Below, one piece after another: positions 40,332 to 50,138 of a stretch of 59,005 nucleotides of DNA. The DNA comes from JBJXHC01 sp046160825 (GTDB taxonomy: Bacteria; Bacteroidota; Ignavibacteria; UBA10030; UBA6906), in assembly GCA_046160825.1 (NCBI GenBank), contig JBJXHC010000012.1, positions 1 through 59,005 of the forward strand. The letters run 5' to 3'. Below the pieces are notes generated by a model that worked only from the letters and a program-made list of their open reading frames with translations, searched no databases and had not been told where the DNA came from. The first letter of the stretch is position 1. Each line of letters starts with the position of its first letter. The translations under genes were made by a program, and so were the position numbers.

Positions 40332-43300
40332 TTACTTCCCATGGCACTGTTTATATTTCTTTCCGCTGCCGCATGGGCAAGGGTCGTTCCTCCCGACCTT
40401 GTCGGCAACCTGGATCGGTTGTGGTTTACCTGCACGCGCGGCACGGGCTTGTTCCGTATCGGGGCCCGCTGCACCGGCAACAGGCGCTTTGTTGGATTGG
40501 AACCCCATGCCTGCGGAGGATTCATGCGTCGTGCGCAGTTGCTCCTGACGCGGTGGCCGCTGCGGTCCACGGATGGGAAGCTGTTGCGATGGCGCGGGGA
40601 ACAACTTGAATGCCGCTGTGACAATTTCCGCGTTGACCAATTCCAACAGCTCCATAAACATCCGGAACCCTTCGGTCTTGTATTCAATCAACGGATCCTT
40701 TTGTCCGTACGCCCGCAGATGAATACCTTCCTTCAAGTCGTCCATCTCGCGCAAGTGATCCTTCCACTTCTCATCAATCACCTGCAGCGTCACCATTTTT
40801 TCAATGGTCGCCATCATCTCCGCACCGAGCTTTTCTTCCTTGCGGCGGTAGAATTCACGGGCGGCGGCAATCACTTCATCCCGTAGGCCACTTGCACCGA
40901 GTTGTTGGAAACGATCCGGAGTAAATTGAATATCAACGAGCAGTTGCGTGCGCAGGTCATTCTGCAGGCCATCGATATCTCCTTCATCAAAATACTTGCC
41001 CACCAATTTCTCTGCAAACTCCTCCAGCAGCTCAAGGACGTCTTCTTTGATGCGGGCTTCGAGTAGCGCTTTGCGACGACGCGTATAGATCACTTCGCGT
41101 TGTTGATTCATCACGTTATCGTATTCCAACAGTCGCTTGCGTATACCGTAGTTGTTCTCTTCCACCTTCTTTTGCGCCCGCTCCACCGAACGCGTGATCA
41201 TAGGATGCTGAATAACCTCGCCATCCTTCAATCCCATCCGCTCCATAATACGGGCAATGCGGTCGCTCCCGAAGAGCCGCATCAGGTCATCTTCAAGCGA
41301 GAGGAAAAATTGCGACGAGCCCGGGTCACCCTGACGGCCCGCGCGACCGCGCAATTGCCGGTCGATGCGCCGCGCCTCGTGGCGCTCCGTACCGATGATA
41401 TGCAATCCCCCCGCGTCACGCACACCCGGACCGAGCTTGATATCCGTACCGCGGCCCGCCATGTTCGTGGCAATCGTAATAGCACCCGGCAGGCCGGCAT
41501 GCAACACAATCTCCGCCTCACGCTGATGTTGCTTGGCATTCAACACATTATGCGGGACGTTCTTCCGCTTGAGCATACGGCTGATCGTTTCGGATACATC
41601 GACGCTTGTTGTTCCGACAAGTACCGGACGGCTTGCTGCGCGCATCTTGTCTATCTCATCAAGAACGGCATTGAGCTTCTCGCGCTTCGTCTTGTAGATC
41701 ATATCGTGTTCGTCCTTGCGCACCATTTTCTGGTTCGTGGGAACGACCACCACATCCAGCTTGTAAATATCAAAAAACTCCGCCGATTCGGTTTCCGCCG
41801 TACCGGTCATGCCTCCAAGTTTCTTATAGAGGCGGAAATAATTCTGGAGTGTAATCGTGGCGAGCGTCTGCATATCACGCTCGACCTTCACCCCCTCTTT
41901 TGCTTCGATAGCCTGGTGTAATCCGTCGGAATAGCGACGCCCGGGAAGCAAACGGCCTGTGAACTCATCGACAATCATCACCTTGCCGTCATCCGATACG
42001 ACATATTCTTCATCCTTTTCATAGAGAGAATATGCACGCAAGAGCTGGGTAACGGTGTGGATGCGATCGCTCCGCTCCGAGTAGATTCGCGTGAGATCGT
42101 CTTTCTTTTGTTGAAGAGTGTCCTGAGGCTGGCTCTTTTCGCCCTCAAGAAGACTGAATTCAGTGCCGAGATCCGGAAGGACAAAGAAATCCTTCTCGGT
42201 AGCTGAGGGAGCAAGAGTATCACGCCCTTTTTCGGTCAGGTTGATCTGGTGATTCTTTTCGTCAATGGCGTAATACAACTCGTCGTCAATCTCGTGCATG
42301 CGGCGTGATTGGTCGCGCAGGTATTCGATTTCTGTTTGCTGGACGAGCTTTTTATTGGAGGGGTCTTGCAAGACCTTGGAAAGACGTGGATGCTTCGGCA
42401 GTCCTCGATTTGCACGAAGCAGCAACACACCTGCTTCCTCATCCTTCCCCTCGGTCATCAATTTTTCCGCGTCCGCAACAATCTTCGATACAAAATTCCT
42501 CTGGGCATTGACCAGACGTTCCACCCGCGGCTTCATCTCATCAAACTTGTGATCTTCGCTCTTCACAGGACCGCTGATAATCAACGGCGTACGCGCCTCA
42601 TCAATCAAAACGGAGTCGACTTCATCAACGATGGCGAAGTTGTGCGGGCGTTGGACGAGGTCCTGCTTGTCGACGACCATATTGTCGCGCAGGTAGTCGA
42701 AGCCGAATTCGTTGTTCGTCCCGTAGGTGATGTCGCATGCGTATTCTTTGCGACGCTGGAATGAATCCATGGTGTTCTGAATACATCCGACAGTGAGGCC
42801 GAGGAATTCATACACCTTCCCCATCCATGTACTGTCACGCTTTGCAAGATAGTCGTTGACCGTCACCAGATGAACACCGCGCCCCGGAAGGGCATTGAGG
42901 TACACCGGCATCGTTGCAACAAGGGTCTTGCCTTCACCCGTTGCCATCTCGGCGATCTTTCCCTGATGTAATACAGCACCGCCGATGAGTTGAACGTCAA
43001 ACGGCACCATATCCCAGATCACCTTGTTGCCCATCAGATCGACCGTCTGACCGACAAGTCTCCGGCACGCGTCTTTGACCACCGCAAATGCTTCAGGGAG
43101 CAAATCATCAAGAGTGTCGGCAATAACATCGTCGAGCTGTTTTTGCAGCCCCGCAAGCTCGTCGTGCAGGCGTTCCCGATCCGCCGGGGCAAGCTCGGAT
43201 TCCTGGAGCTTTTCACGGGTCTGTCGAATCGCTTCTTCCGTCTCCTTCACTTCTTCTTGAATACGAGAGCGGAACTCCGACGTCTTGCCTCTCAGTTCAT

Positions 43301-43418
43301 CATCAGAAAGTTTTTGGTATTCTTCATAAAACCCGTTGATCTCATCAACGATGGGACGGATGATCTTGACATCACGTTCATGCTTACTGCCGAACAATTT
43401 CCTTAACGCACCGAGCAT
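40332..43418 (-). CDS. secA: preprotein translocase ATPase SecA
   Basis: The 1028-residue motor drives proteins through SecYEG. It has Walker A TGEGKTL in EMATGEGKTLVATMPVYLNA, Walker B region VDEVDSVLIDEARTP, helicase motifs such as TNMAGRGTDIKLG and the Arg-finger region RIDRQLRGRAGRQGDPGSS. The C-terminal zinc-binding tail is CPCGSGKKYKQCHGK. The length is somewhat above E. coli SecA because of insertions in the Bacteroidota style, around residues 310-380. It is divergent from the PBP4-type gene. Confidence 0.97.
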   Translation of the reverse strand: MLGALRKLFGSKHERDVKIIRPIVDEINGFYEEYQKLSDDELRGKTSEFRSRIQEEVKETEEAIRQTREKLQESELAPADRERLHDELAGLQKQLDDVIADTLDDLLPEAFAVVKDACRRLVGQTVDLMGNKVIWDMVPFDVQLIGGAVLHQGKIAEMATGEGKTLVATMPVYLNALPGRGVHLVTVNDYLAKRDSTWMGKVYEFLGLTVGCIQNTMDSFQRRKEYACDITYGTNNEFGFDYLRDNMVVDKQDLVQRPHNFAIVDEVDSVLIDEARTPLIISGPVKSEDHKFDEMKPRVERLVNAQRNFVSKIVADAEKLMTEGKDEEAGVLLLRANRGLPKHPRLSKVLQDPSNKKLVQQTEIEYLRDQSRRMHEIDDELYYAIDEKNHQINLTEKGRDTLAPSATEKDFFVLPDLGTEFSLLEGEKSQPQDTLQQKKDDLTRIYSERSDRIHTVTQLLRAYSLYEKDEEYVVSDDGKVMIVDEFTGRLLPGRRYSDGLHQAIEAKEGVKVERDMQTLATITLQNYFRLYKKLGGMTGTAETESAEFFDIYKLDVVVVPTNQKMVRKDEHDMIYKTKREKLNAVLDEIDKMRAASRPVLVGTTSVDVSETISRMLKRKNVPHNVLNAKQHQREAEIVLHAGLPGAITIATNMAGRGTDIKLGPGVRDAGGLHIIGTERHEARRIDRQLRGRAGRQGDPGSSQFFLSLEDDLMRLFGSDRIARIMERMGLKDGEVIQHPMITRSVERAQKKVEENNYGIRKRLLEYDNVMNQQREVIYTRRRKALLEARIKEDVLELLEEFAEKLVGKYFDEGDIDGLQNDLRTQLLVDIQFTPDRFQQLGASGLRDEVIAAAREFYRRKEEKLGAEMMATIEKMVTLQVIDEKWKDHLREMDDLKEGIHLRAYGQKDPLIEYKTEGFRMFMELLELVNAEIVTAAFKLFPAPSQQLPIRGPQRPPRQEQLRTTHESSAGMGFQSNKAPVAGAAGPDTEQARAARAGKPQPIQVADKVGRNDPCPCGSGKKYKQCHGK

Positions 43419-43562
43419 TACACACCAACTTTTGTGGGAAAATTTGCATTAATATAGCGAGAAATGGTGTGCTAATCAACCGTTTGCATTTGGTCGCATT
43501 TTCGTTCACATTCAATCACTGTACTCTAACATCGTCCATCACATGTAACAATTGTACCTGAT

Positions 43563-45044
43563 ATGAAGCCGCTTTGTTTATTTCACAGATTGCTTGCGTG
43601 CGTGCTCATCGTCGCAACTTCCGGATGTAGTTCCTCCGGACACACGACCTCCGACGGACAATTTCATCCACGTGCGGCGAGCTTCGCACCAAACGCGGCA
43701 CTCAAACAGAAAATCGATGCGTTGCTCGCCGATAGTCTCTTCCCCCCTTCCAATGTGGGAATGAAGATTGTCTCCCTCACAAACGGCGAAGTGTTGTATG
43801 ATCTCAATTCAGAGATGTTGTTCACTCCTGCCTCGAATCAAAAACTTCTTACCTCCGCGGCAGCTCTTGCGACACTCGGTGCGGAATACCAGGTCACAAC
43901 AACCGTCTACCTGGATACAACCGACGGGAACCGCCTTATTGTCAAAGGCGGTGGTGACCCGCTCATGTCAACCGGCGATATTGATTCACTTGCAAGGCTT
44001 GTTTCCGCATACCTGCCACCTGGACGCTCGTGGTTGCTCACAGGAGACGCAACGCTTTTTGATGAAAAGAATTGGGGAAAGGGATGGATGTGGGACGACG
44101 AGCCTGATCCAACTTCCATGCACATCAGTCCACTTTCTGTGAATGGCAATGCCATCAAAGTACACATCCGTCCGGGATCAAAGGCGGATGAATCTGTGGT
44201 TGTGAGGATTGAACCTGAAACGGAGTTTGTCTCTGTACAGAATACAGCCATCACCGTTGCGGACTCACCGATGCAACCGTTGAAGGTCACGCGGCTCTGG
44301 CGGGAACGCTCCAATGTTATCGAAATCAGCGGAGAGATGCGGATTGGGGATTCCATTCAAATGAAACAACTCAGTGTTTGGGATCCGGGACAGATGTTTC
44401 TTGCGCTGCTTTCAGAACGGCTAAAGAATATTGGGGTTGAAATAAATGGACTGTCATGGGACACTGCGTCTTCAACTGCAATCCGCATTGTGCAATACCA
44501 GCATCGAATGGATTCTGTGATATTGTACATGAACCGCGTGAGCGACAATCTTTCCGCAGAAAACATTCTGAAGATTATGGGAACGGAAAAGTATGGCCAA
44601 CCTGGAACAACCGAACACGGTTTGCTGGTCGTAAAGGAATATCTCCATGGTCTGGATATTGATACGACACGATTGGTACTTGCCGATGGGTCAGGTCTCT
44701 CACGCTACAATCTCTTGTCGGCAGGAGTATTAATACACCTGCTGACCGCCGTGCATGCCGATACATCCTTGTTCGATCCCCTTTATCACTCACTCCCCAC
44801 GCCCGGCGAAGACGGCTCCCTTGCCCGCAGAATGAAAGGAACTCCGGCCGAAGGCAGAATCAGAGCGAAGACCGGAACGATGAGCGGCGTCTCTTCACTT
44901 TCCGGATACGCGCAAACAGAAGATGGCGAGACTCTCGCCTTCGCCATCTTGATGCAGAACTTTCCGGGTTCAGTCCGCAGCTACCGCATTGTGCAGGACA
45001 GAATATGCATTCTCTTGAGCATGCTGAGACTCAATGAGTTATAG
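43563..45044 (+). CDS. dacB: D-alanyl-D-alanine carboxypeptidase/endopeptidase (PBP4, family S13), lipoprotein
   Basis: This 493-residue protein has a lipoprotein signal (VLIVATSGCSSS, lipobox Cys22). The penicillin-binding motifs are SNQK (SxxK, Ser91), SDNLSAEN (SxN) and AKTGTMSGVSSLSGY (KTG). It trims or cleaves peptidoglycan cross-bridges in the periplasm. The 143 bases to secA must hold both divergent promoters, but no clear consensus boxes are visible. Its stop is two bases from that of the convergent DUF4097 gene. Confidence 0.92.
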   Translation: MKPLCLFHRLLACVLIVATSGCSSSGHTTSDGQFHPRAASFAPNAALKQKIDALLADSLFPPSNVGMKIVSLTNGEVLYDLNSEMLFTPASNQKLLTSAAALATLGAEYQVTTTVYLDTTDGNRLIVKGGGDPLMSTGDIDSLARLVSAYLPPGRSWLLTGDATLFDEKNWGKGWMWDDEPDPTSMHISPLSVNGNAIKVHIRPGSKADESVVVRIEPETEFVSVQNTAITVADSPMQPLKVTRLWRERSNVIEISGEMRIGDSIQMKQLSVWDPGQMFLALLSERLKNIGVEINGLSWDTASSTAIRIVQYQHRMDSVILYMNRVSDNLSAENILKIMGTEKYGQPGTTEHGLLVVKEYLHGLDIDTTRLVLADGSGLSRYNLLSAGVLIHLLTAVHADTSLFDPLYHSLPTPGEDGSLARRMKGTPAEGRIRAKTGTMSGVSSLSGYAQTEDGETLAFAILMQNFPGSVRSYRIVQDRICILLSMLRLNEL

Positions 45045-45046
45045 TT

Positions 45047-45943
45047 TTATTCCAGTGTTTTGATGCGCACATTGCCGCCGGAAGTATGTGCGTGAATCGT
45101 CGCGCCGCCACCGTTCACATTGCCGCGAATGCGGCTCTCGTCAATCTTCCCCTGCATGGTAATCGGCAGGTCACAGGACACATCCCCCCCACTTGTGGAA
45201 GCGTCCACTGTCGCCCCGATATTCTCTGCAACATGAATATCAATATCTCCGCCTGAGGTTTCCGCAAATACACCCTGATTGCTGCCGGGCATTCTTACAA
45301 CGATACTGCCTCCGGAAGTTTCTGCATGAACTTTCCCCTCCGCTCCGATCACCGTAATGTTTCCGCCGGATGTTCCCACGCGCACAGCGCCTTTGACACT
45401 ACGGATGGAAATATCTCCGCCGGAAGTTTCCAATGCAAGGTCGCCGGTAACGCTCTCAGCGCCAATATTCCCGCCTGACGTTTCCATTGTTGCCGCGCCT
45501 TCAAGGTCCTTCAATCTGATATCGCCGCCAGAGGTCTCGCCGCGAAACCGCCCTTTCAAACTCGTGAGGGAGACATTGCCGCCCGAGGTGTTGAGTTCCA
45601 TGCTATACTCGTGAGGTACAGTCACTGTGTACTTCACTTCCAAATCACCCCAGTTGAATCCCCAATTCGAGCGGGGCGACTCGCCTCTCACCTCAACCCC
45701 GTTGTCCGTCTTCCAAGCATCAATCTTGAAATCATTGACGTCCTTCCTGGCACCGCTGACTTCCGCCACGATACTGACCTCCTTCGTGTCTGCCCCGACT
45801 ATCGAAACACTTCCGACATCAGTATTGAGTCTGAAGGTACCGCCGGAAGTAACTTCAATTTTCTTTTCAAACTTACGGTCGGCCCCCAACCCCACTACCG
45901 CCGCCACCGTGATCACTACAACAATTCCAGATAATCTTTTCAT
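45047..45943 (-). CDS. DUF4097 family exported beta-repeat protein
   Basis: The 298-residue protein with a signal peptide (MKRLSGIVVVITVAAVVGLGA) is built of a parallel beta-solenoid in which TSGG(N/D/S)(I/V) recurs ten times, every 19-22 residues in the central part, as expected for DUF4097 adhesin-like beta strands. The start 45943 is fixed by AGGAGG eight bases upstream; the frame further upstream enters the divergent gene. No function is established for the family; members are often near anti-sigma or envelope genes. Confidence 0.85.
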   Translation of the reverse strand: MKRLSGIVVVITVAAVVGLGADRKFEKKIEVTSGGTFRLNTDVGSVSIVGADTKEVSIVAEVSGARKDVNDFKIDAWKTDNGVEVRGESPRSNWGFNWGDLEVKYTVTVPHEYSMELNTSGGNVSLTSLKGRFRGETSGGDIRLKDLEGAATMETSGGNIGAESVTGDLALETSGGDISIRSVKGAVRVGTSGGNITVIGAEGKVHAETSGGSIVVRMPGSNQGVFAETSGGDIDIHVAENIGATVDASTSGGDVSCDLPITMQGKIDESRIRGNVNGGGATIHAHTSGGNVRIKTLE

Positions 45944-46081
45944 GTCAATATCCTCCTGAGTGAGAGTGTTCACTTCCTTAGACGACAAAATTCGCGGAAG
46001 GTTGCAGGGGCCTCTTTGCATTTCGCGGTACATTTCGGTACTTTCAACAGTTATCTTGCCAAACTTTCCCAGGCTCCCGTG

Positions 46082-47050
46082 GTGCGAATATTGGTTCTAT
46101 CATTCATCCTTTCAGTAATAGCCGGCTGTACCAACAGGCGAGAGCAACCGCAGGGAAAGCCGTCTGCTGAAACCCAAAACCCACCCAAAAGCATCCCAGT
46201 CCCGAACTTTGATAAAACCCGTGCATTCAACTATCTTGTCAAACAAACCGACTTTGGGCCGAGAAACCCGAACTCCCGCGGTCACGGCGAGTGCCGCGAG
46301 TTTCTGATCGCCGAGTTCCGCAAGCTCGCCGACGAGGTGGGGGTACAGGATTTTCCACATGCCGGTTATGATGGCGAAACACTCGTTCTCACCAACATTA
46401 TAGCATCGTTCAATCCGCAGTTGAAGGAGCGCATTCTTCTCTGCGCCCACTGGGATACCCGTCCGCGGGCCGAACAGGATGAGAACAAGGCAAGGCGCAA
46501 CGAACCAATCATCGGCGCAAACGACGGCGCAAGCGGGGTTGCTGTATTGCTTGAACTTGCAACGTTGCTGCACACCCAAAAGCCCCTCATTGGCGTCGAT
46601 CTCATTTTGTTTGATGGCGAAGACTACGGCAAGGAAGGCGACCACGCAAGTTATTTGCTCGGGTCACGATACTTCGCTCTGAACCTCGCACCGGAGAAAC
46701 AATACCGGTTCGGAATTCTTCTCGACATGGTGGGTGATAAATTCCTCGACCTGCCAAAGGAAGGAAACTCAGTGAAGTTTGCTCCGGATATCGTATCAAT
46801 GGTGTGGTCAAAGGCAAAGGAACTTGGTTATTCCGAATTCCTCGATGAAACCGGACAACCCGTCTATGACGATCATCTACCGCTCAACGAGATCGGCATC
46901 AAGACCATCGACATTATCGACTTCAACTATCCCGACCCCACACACCGCTACTGGCACTCCCACCAGGACATACCGGAAAATTGCAGCCCCGAAAGCCTCA
47001 ATGCCGTCGGCACAGTACTGACACACGTCATCTATTCACAACGACCGTAA
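46082..47050 (+). CDS. M28 family glutaminyl-peptide cyclotransferase-like lipoprotein
   Basis: This is a roughly 322-residue zinc peptidase-fold protein. The glutaminyl-cyclase-like motifs are LLCAHWDTRP, IGANDGASGVAVLLEL, LILFDGEDYG and DDHLPLNEIGI, with HSHQDIPEN near the end. It would convert N-terminal glutamine to pyroglutamate or act as an aminopeptidase. I use GTG 46082, which gives a compact lipoprotein signal RILVLSFILSVIAGC; GTG 46079 and ATG 46016 are alternatives. The many pyroglutamate N-termini known in T9SS-exported proteins of Bacteroidota make the cyclase role plausible here. Confidence 0.8.
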   Translation: MRILVLSFILSVIAGCTNRREQPQGKPSAETQNPPKSIPVPNFDKTRAFNYLVKQTDFGPRNPNSRGHGECREFLIAEFRKLADEVGVQDFPHAGYDGETLVLTNIIASFNPQLKERILLCAHWDTRPRAEQDENKARRNEPIIGANDGASGVAVLLELATLLHTQKPLIGVDLILFDGEDYGKEGDHASYLLGSRYFALNLAPEKQYRFGILLDMVGDKFLDLPKEGNSVKFAPDIVSMVWSKAKELGYSEFLDETGQPVYDDHLPLNEIGIKTIDIIDFNYPDPTHRYWHSHQDIPENCSPESLNAVGTVLTHVIYSQRP

Positions 47051-47051
47051 C

Positions 47052-47909
47052 ATGGCCGCGTCATATATTGAGGTTGCAATCGCCGCGGACTCGTCCGTGA
47101 TGGACGAACTTTCCGCACTCATGGGACAACTCGGCTTTGAAGGATTTTGGGAGGAGGGCGAGACATTGCGCTGCTTCATCAGTACTGCCCGATGGAATCC
47201 TGATATGAAAGCAGAGGTTGAACGTATGGCAACGATGCTCGTGCGTTCCAGCTCTTCCGTCACGCCACGAGTCTCCGTACGTCCGATTGAGGATCAAAAT
47301 TGGAATGCGGAATGGGAGAAGACGATCCAACCGATCAGAGTGTCCGATAGGATTGTTATCAGGCCGAGCTGGCATGACTACGCCGCCGAGCCGAACCAGA
47401 TTGTGCTCGTTATCGATCCCAAGATGTCATTCGGCACCGGATATCATGAAACGACACGCCTCACGCTCCGGTTGTTGGAAAAACACACGCACACCGGAAT
47501 GCGTGTTCTCGATATCGGTACGGGAACCGGAGTGCTGGCAATCGCCTCCGTGAAATTAGGTGCGGCCCAAGCCCTCGGCGTTGATGTGGATGAATGGTCG
47601 TATTCCAATGCGCTGGAGAATGCCCGCCTCAACGAGGTGGAGAATGCAGTTGCAATTCGTCAGGGCGAACTGCACGACGTAAAGGAAACCGGTTTCGACA
47701 TGATCGTTGCCAACATCCAACGCAATGTGCTTGAACCTCTGTTGCCGGGAATGAAAGCCCGCCTCACTCCCCGTGGTATTATTCTTCTCTCCGGTTTGCT
47801 TGAAAGCGATGAGCAACCAATGATCGACGCCATCCATGCCGCCGGCTTCCGACTTATCGAGGAGTTGCAGGAAGGCGAATGGATCGCGCTGGCCGCATTC
47901 CTTCCATAA
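47052..47909 (+). CDS. prmA: ribosomal protein L11 methyltransferase PrmA
   Basis: The 285-residue SAM-dependent enzyme methylates L11. An N-terminal substrate-recognition domain precedes the methyltransferase fold with the SAM motif LDIGTGTGVLAIASVKLGA, the acidic-loop ALGVDVDEWSYSNALEN, and the catalytic-site ANIQRNVLEPL. FGTGYHETTRLTL is typical of the family. It follows the M28 gene by one base and precedes the phosphatase gene by one base, forming a tight three-gene operon. Confidence 0.93.
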   Translation: MAASYIEVAIAADSSVMDELSALMGQLGFEGFWEEGETLRCFISTARWNPDMKAEVERMATMLVRSSSSVTPRVSVRPIEDQNWNAEWEKTIQPIRVSDRIVIRPSWHDYAAEPNQIVLVIDPKMSFGTGYHETTRLTLRLLEKHTHTGMRVLDIGTGTGVLAIASVKLGAAQALGVDVDEWSYSNALENARLNEVENAVAIRQGELHDVKETGFDMIVANIQRNVLEPLLPGMKARLTPRGIILLSGLLESDEQPMIDAIHAAGFRLIEELQEGEWIALAAFLP

Positions 47910-47910
47910 C

Positions 47911-48849
47911 ATGAATATCGCAGTCATTGATATTGGCACCAACACTGTTCTCCTTCTTGTCGCCTCAATCGATTCTCACGGTCATATTGAACCGCTTGTG
48001 TACGAGCAACGGGCCCCCCGACTTGGCAAAGGCGTGGATGAACACAAACGCCTCCATCCCGATTCGATGCTTCAGGTCGTTGGTGTACTGGAGGAATACC
48101 AGAAAATTATTCATCAACACACTATTGACGCAACAGTTGTGTGTGGAACGAGTGCCGTGCGTGATGCGACGAACAAGGAGGAATTCATCGCGCTGGTGAA
48201 GCAACGTGTCGGGTTCGACATTGAAGTGCTGAGTGGAGACGACGAGGCTCTGTGGACGTATCGAGGGGCGATCAGCGGAGTACCCGATATTCAATCTGCA
48301 ACCGTTGTCGATATTGGTGGGGGGAGTACGGAGATCACGGTTGGCGATGCGGCATCCATTCGGCAACGGGTGAGCCTCGACATCGGCTCTGTGAGATTGA
48401 CCGAACGATTCTTCAAGCATGATCCGCCGACACATCCCGAACTCGAAAAGGCAATTGAGATTATTGAGAACGAGTTGGCGAAGGCGGGGCGATTCGGTTT
48501 TGAAGGAACAACGCTGATTGGCGTCGCGGGAACAGCGACAGCTCTCGCTATTCTCGATCAGGGTCTGAGGGAATTCGATCTCCCCTCCGTTGTCAACTAC
48601 CGGCTCAAGGTGGACAATGTGTACGGACTATTGAGGACACTCCGCTCCATGTCGTCGGAAAAAATACTTGAACTCTCACGCGTTATGGAAGGTCGGGCAG
48701 ATATCATTACGGCAGGGGTGTTAATTCTCCGTGAAGTGATGGTCCACTTCAAATTCAAGGAGTTGATTGTGAGTGAACGGGGTGTGCGCTACGGCTTGGC
48801 GCTAAGAGAGTGGGAACGGTTCACCAAGCAAGGGCGTGGGGCAGAGTGA
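47911..48849 (+). CDS. ppx: Ppx/GppA phosphatase family protein (exopolyphosphatase or pppGpp phosphohydrolase)
   Basis: The 312-residue protein has the actin-like ATPase fold with VIDIGTNTVLLLVASID, VVCGTSAVRDATN, VVDIGGGSTEITVG and GVAGTATALAIL. The C-terminal HD extension of large Ppx proteins is missing, so it is the short Ppx/GppA type, for which polyphosphate and pppGpp are both known substrates. The start is ATG 47911, one base after the prmA stop. Its stop is five bases from the convergent cysteine desulfurase. Confidence 0.88.
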   Translation: MNIAVIDIGTNTVLLLVASIDSHGHIEPLVYEQRAPRLGKGVDEHKRLHPDSMLQVVGVLEEYQKIIHQHTIDATVVCGTSAVRDATNKEEFIALVKQRVGFDIEVLSGDDEALWTYRGAISGVPDIQSATVVDIGGGSTEITVGDAASIRQRVSLDIGSVRLTERFFKHDPPTHPELEKAIEIIENELAKAGRFGFEGTTLIGVAGTATALAILDQGLREFDLPSVVNYRLKVDNVYGLLRTLRSMSSEKILELSRVMEGRADIITAGVLILREVMVHFKFKELIVSERGVRYGLALREWERFTKQGRGAE

Positions 48850-48854
48850 CCAGC

Positions 48855-50015
48855 TTACTTACCTGACTCCATCTGCTGTAAAATCGTACCGAGTGTTTCC
48901 ACGACCGCAGTAACATCCGCTTGTGTATTGCTTCTGCCAAACGCGAACCGCAATGTTGCTTTCGCAGTTCTTGCATCCCGCCCTATTGCCAGCAATACAT
49001 GTGACGGTTGCATACTTCCGGATGTGCATGCCGAACCACTGGTGACTGCAATACCATGAAGGTCCATGTTCATCAACAGCATCTCCCCTTCCAACTGTAT
49101 CTTGTTGCTATCAAACGATATATTGACAATATGGGGAAGGCGATTGATCGGATGACCGTTGACAACAGCCGCAGAGAACCTGGCTGTTATCTCCTTTTCC
49201 AGCGCATCACGCAGACTGACCAACCTGGTTGATTCATTCTCCATTCTCTGAACCGCAAGTTCTATTGCGGTTGCAAATCCCACGATCAACGCGATGTTCT
49301 CAGTCCCCGGTCGTTTGCCCCGTTCCTGCCCGCCACCGAACAGCAGTGGATCAATCTCCGTTCCTTTCTTGATAAACAATGCACCGATGCCCTTGGGTCC
49401 GTAAAGCTTGTGGGCCGAGAACGTCATCATGTCCACACCCAGAACGTTCACGTCAACGGGGATCTTTCCCACGGTCTGTACTGCATCGGTGTGTACCGGA
49501 ACACCGCGAGAATGGACGAGCTGAACAATTTCTTTTATGAAAGAGATCGAACCAACTTCGTTATTACCGTGCATGACGGAAACAAGTGCAGTCTTCGCAT
49601 TGATGCTCTCGCTGACCTGTTCCGGGGATACAAGAGCATGATCGTCAACCGGAACGACGGTAACATCAAACCCTTCTTCCCGAAGTTGCTCGCACGGTTC
49701 AAGAACGGCATGATGTTCAGCCGCGCTTGTAATGATATGGTTCTTCCCTTTCTTTGAAAGTGCATGCGCGGCGCCTCGCAAGGCAAAGTTGTTGGATTCT
49801 GTACCACCGCTGGTGAAGAACACCTCGCCCGGTTGTGCGCCGATCGCTTTCGCAATTGTTTCGCGTGCTTTCTCCAGCGCGGATTTCGCCTGTCTGCCAT
49901 ACCAGTGTACCGAGGACGCGTTGCCGAAGGTCTCTGCAAAGAATGGCTCCATCGCCTCCCGTACGGCAGGATCGAGTGGAGTGGTGGCGGTATGATCGAG
50001 GTAGATGCGGCGCAT
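48855..50015 (-). CDS. cysteine desulfurase (NifS/IscS class I)
   Basis: The 386-residue PLP enzyme mobilises sulfur from cysteine for Fe-S clusters or thio-modifications. It begins MRRIYLDHTATTPLDPAV; the PLP lysine lies in FSAHKLYGPKG and the catalytic loop Cys in TSGSACTSGSMQPSHVL. AEHHAVLEPC and HTDAVQTVGK are also typical. ATG 50015 is used in preference to a TTG two codons upstream. No iscU or thiolation gene (mnmA) is nearby, so the sulfur acceptor is unknown. Confidence 0.93.
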   Translation of the reverse strand: MRRIYLDHTATTPLDPAVREAMEPFFAETFGNASSVHWYGRQAKSALEKARETIAKAIGAQPGEVFFTSGGTESNNFALRGAAHALSKKGKNHIITSAAEHHAVLEPCEQLREEGFDVTVVPVDDHALVSPEQVSESINAKTALVSVMHGNNEVGSISFIKEIVQLVHSRGVPVHTDAVQTVGKIPVDVNVLGVDMMTFSAHKLYGPKGIGALFIKKGTEIDPLLFGGGQERGKRPGTENIALIVGFATAIELAVQRMENESTRLVSLRDALEKEITARFSAAVVNGHPINRLPHIVNISFDSNKIQLEGEMLLMNMDLHGIAVTSGSACTSGSMQPSHVLLAIGRDARTAKATLRFAFGRSNTQADVTAVVETLGTILQQMESGK

Positions 50016-50071
50016 TGGCAAACGACTGCGATGTCCGATGAATAAAACTAGGATGTTAGCGAGGGCGCTAT

Positions 50072-50100
50072 GCCGTCGCGATCAGAGTCATCGCGTCGGC
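50072..50100 (-). terminator. possible hairpin terminator after the Spy-like gene
   Basis: Arms GCCGTCGCGAT and ATCGCGTCGGC are complementary except for one position and enclose seven bases. It lies 39 bases past the stop of the Spy-like gene but has no following T-run, so it might be a processing hairpin rather than a terminator. Confidence 0.35.
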
Positions 50101-50138
50101 TGCATGGTAGGTATCAGGTGATGGAAAGTCAAGCCTGC

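Noticed and set aside
45100..45840. Regularly spaced short DNA repeat (TCCGCCGGAAGT-like), at first look like a CRISPR array
   Set aside because: The spacing follows codons, the intervening sequence is an open reading frame of a DUF4097 protein with TSGG motifs, and repeats are short and imperfect.
46016..46081. ATG start 22 codons upstream for the M28 lipoprotein
   Set aside because: It gives a signal with a long charged front; the GTG at 46082 gives a short classical lipoprotein signal. The ATG remains possible.
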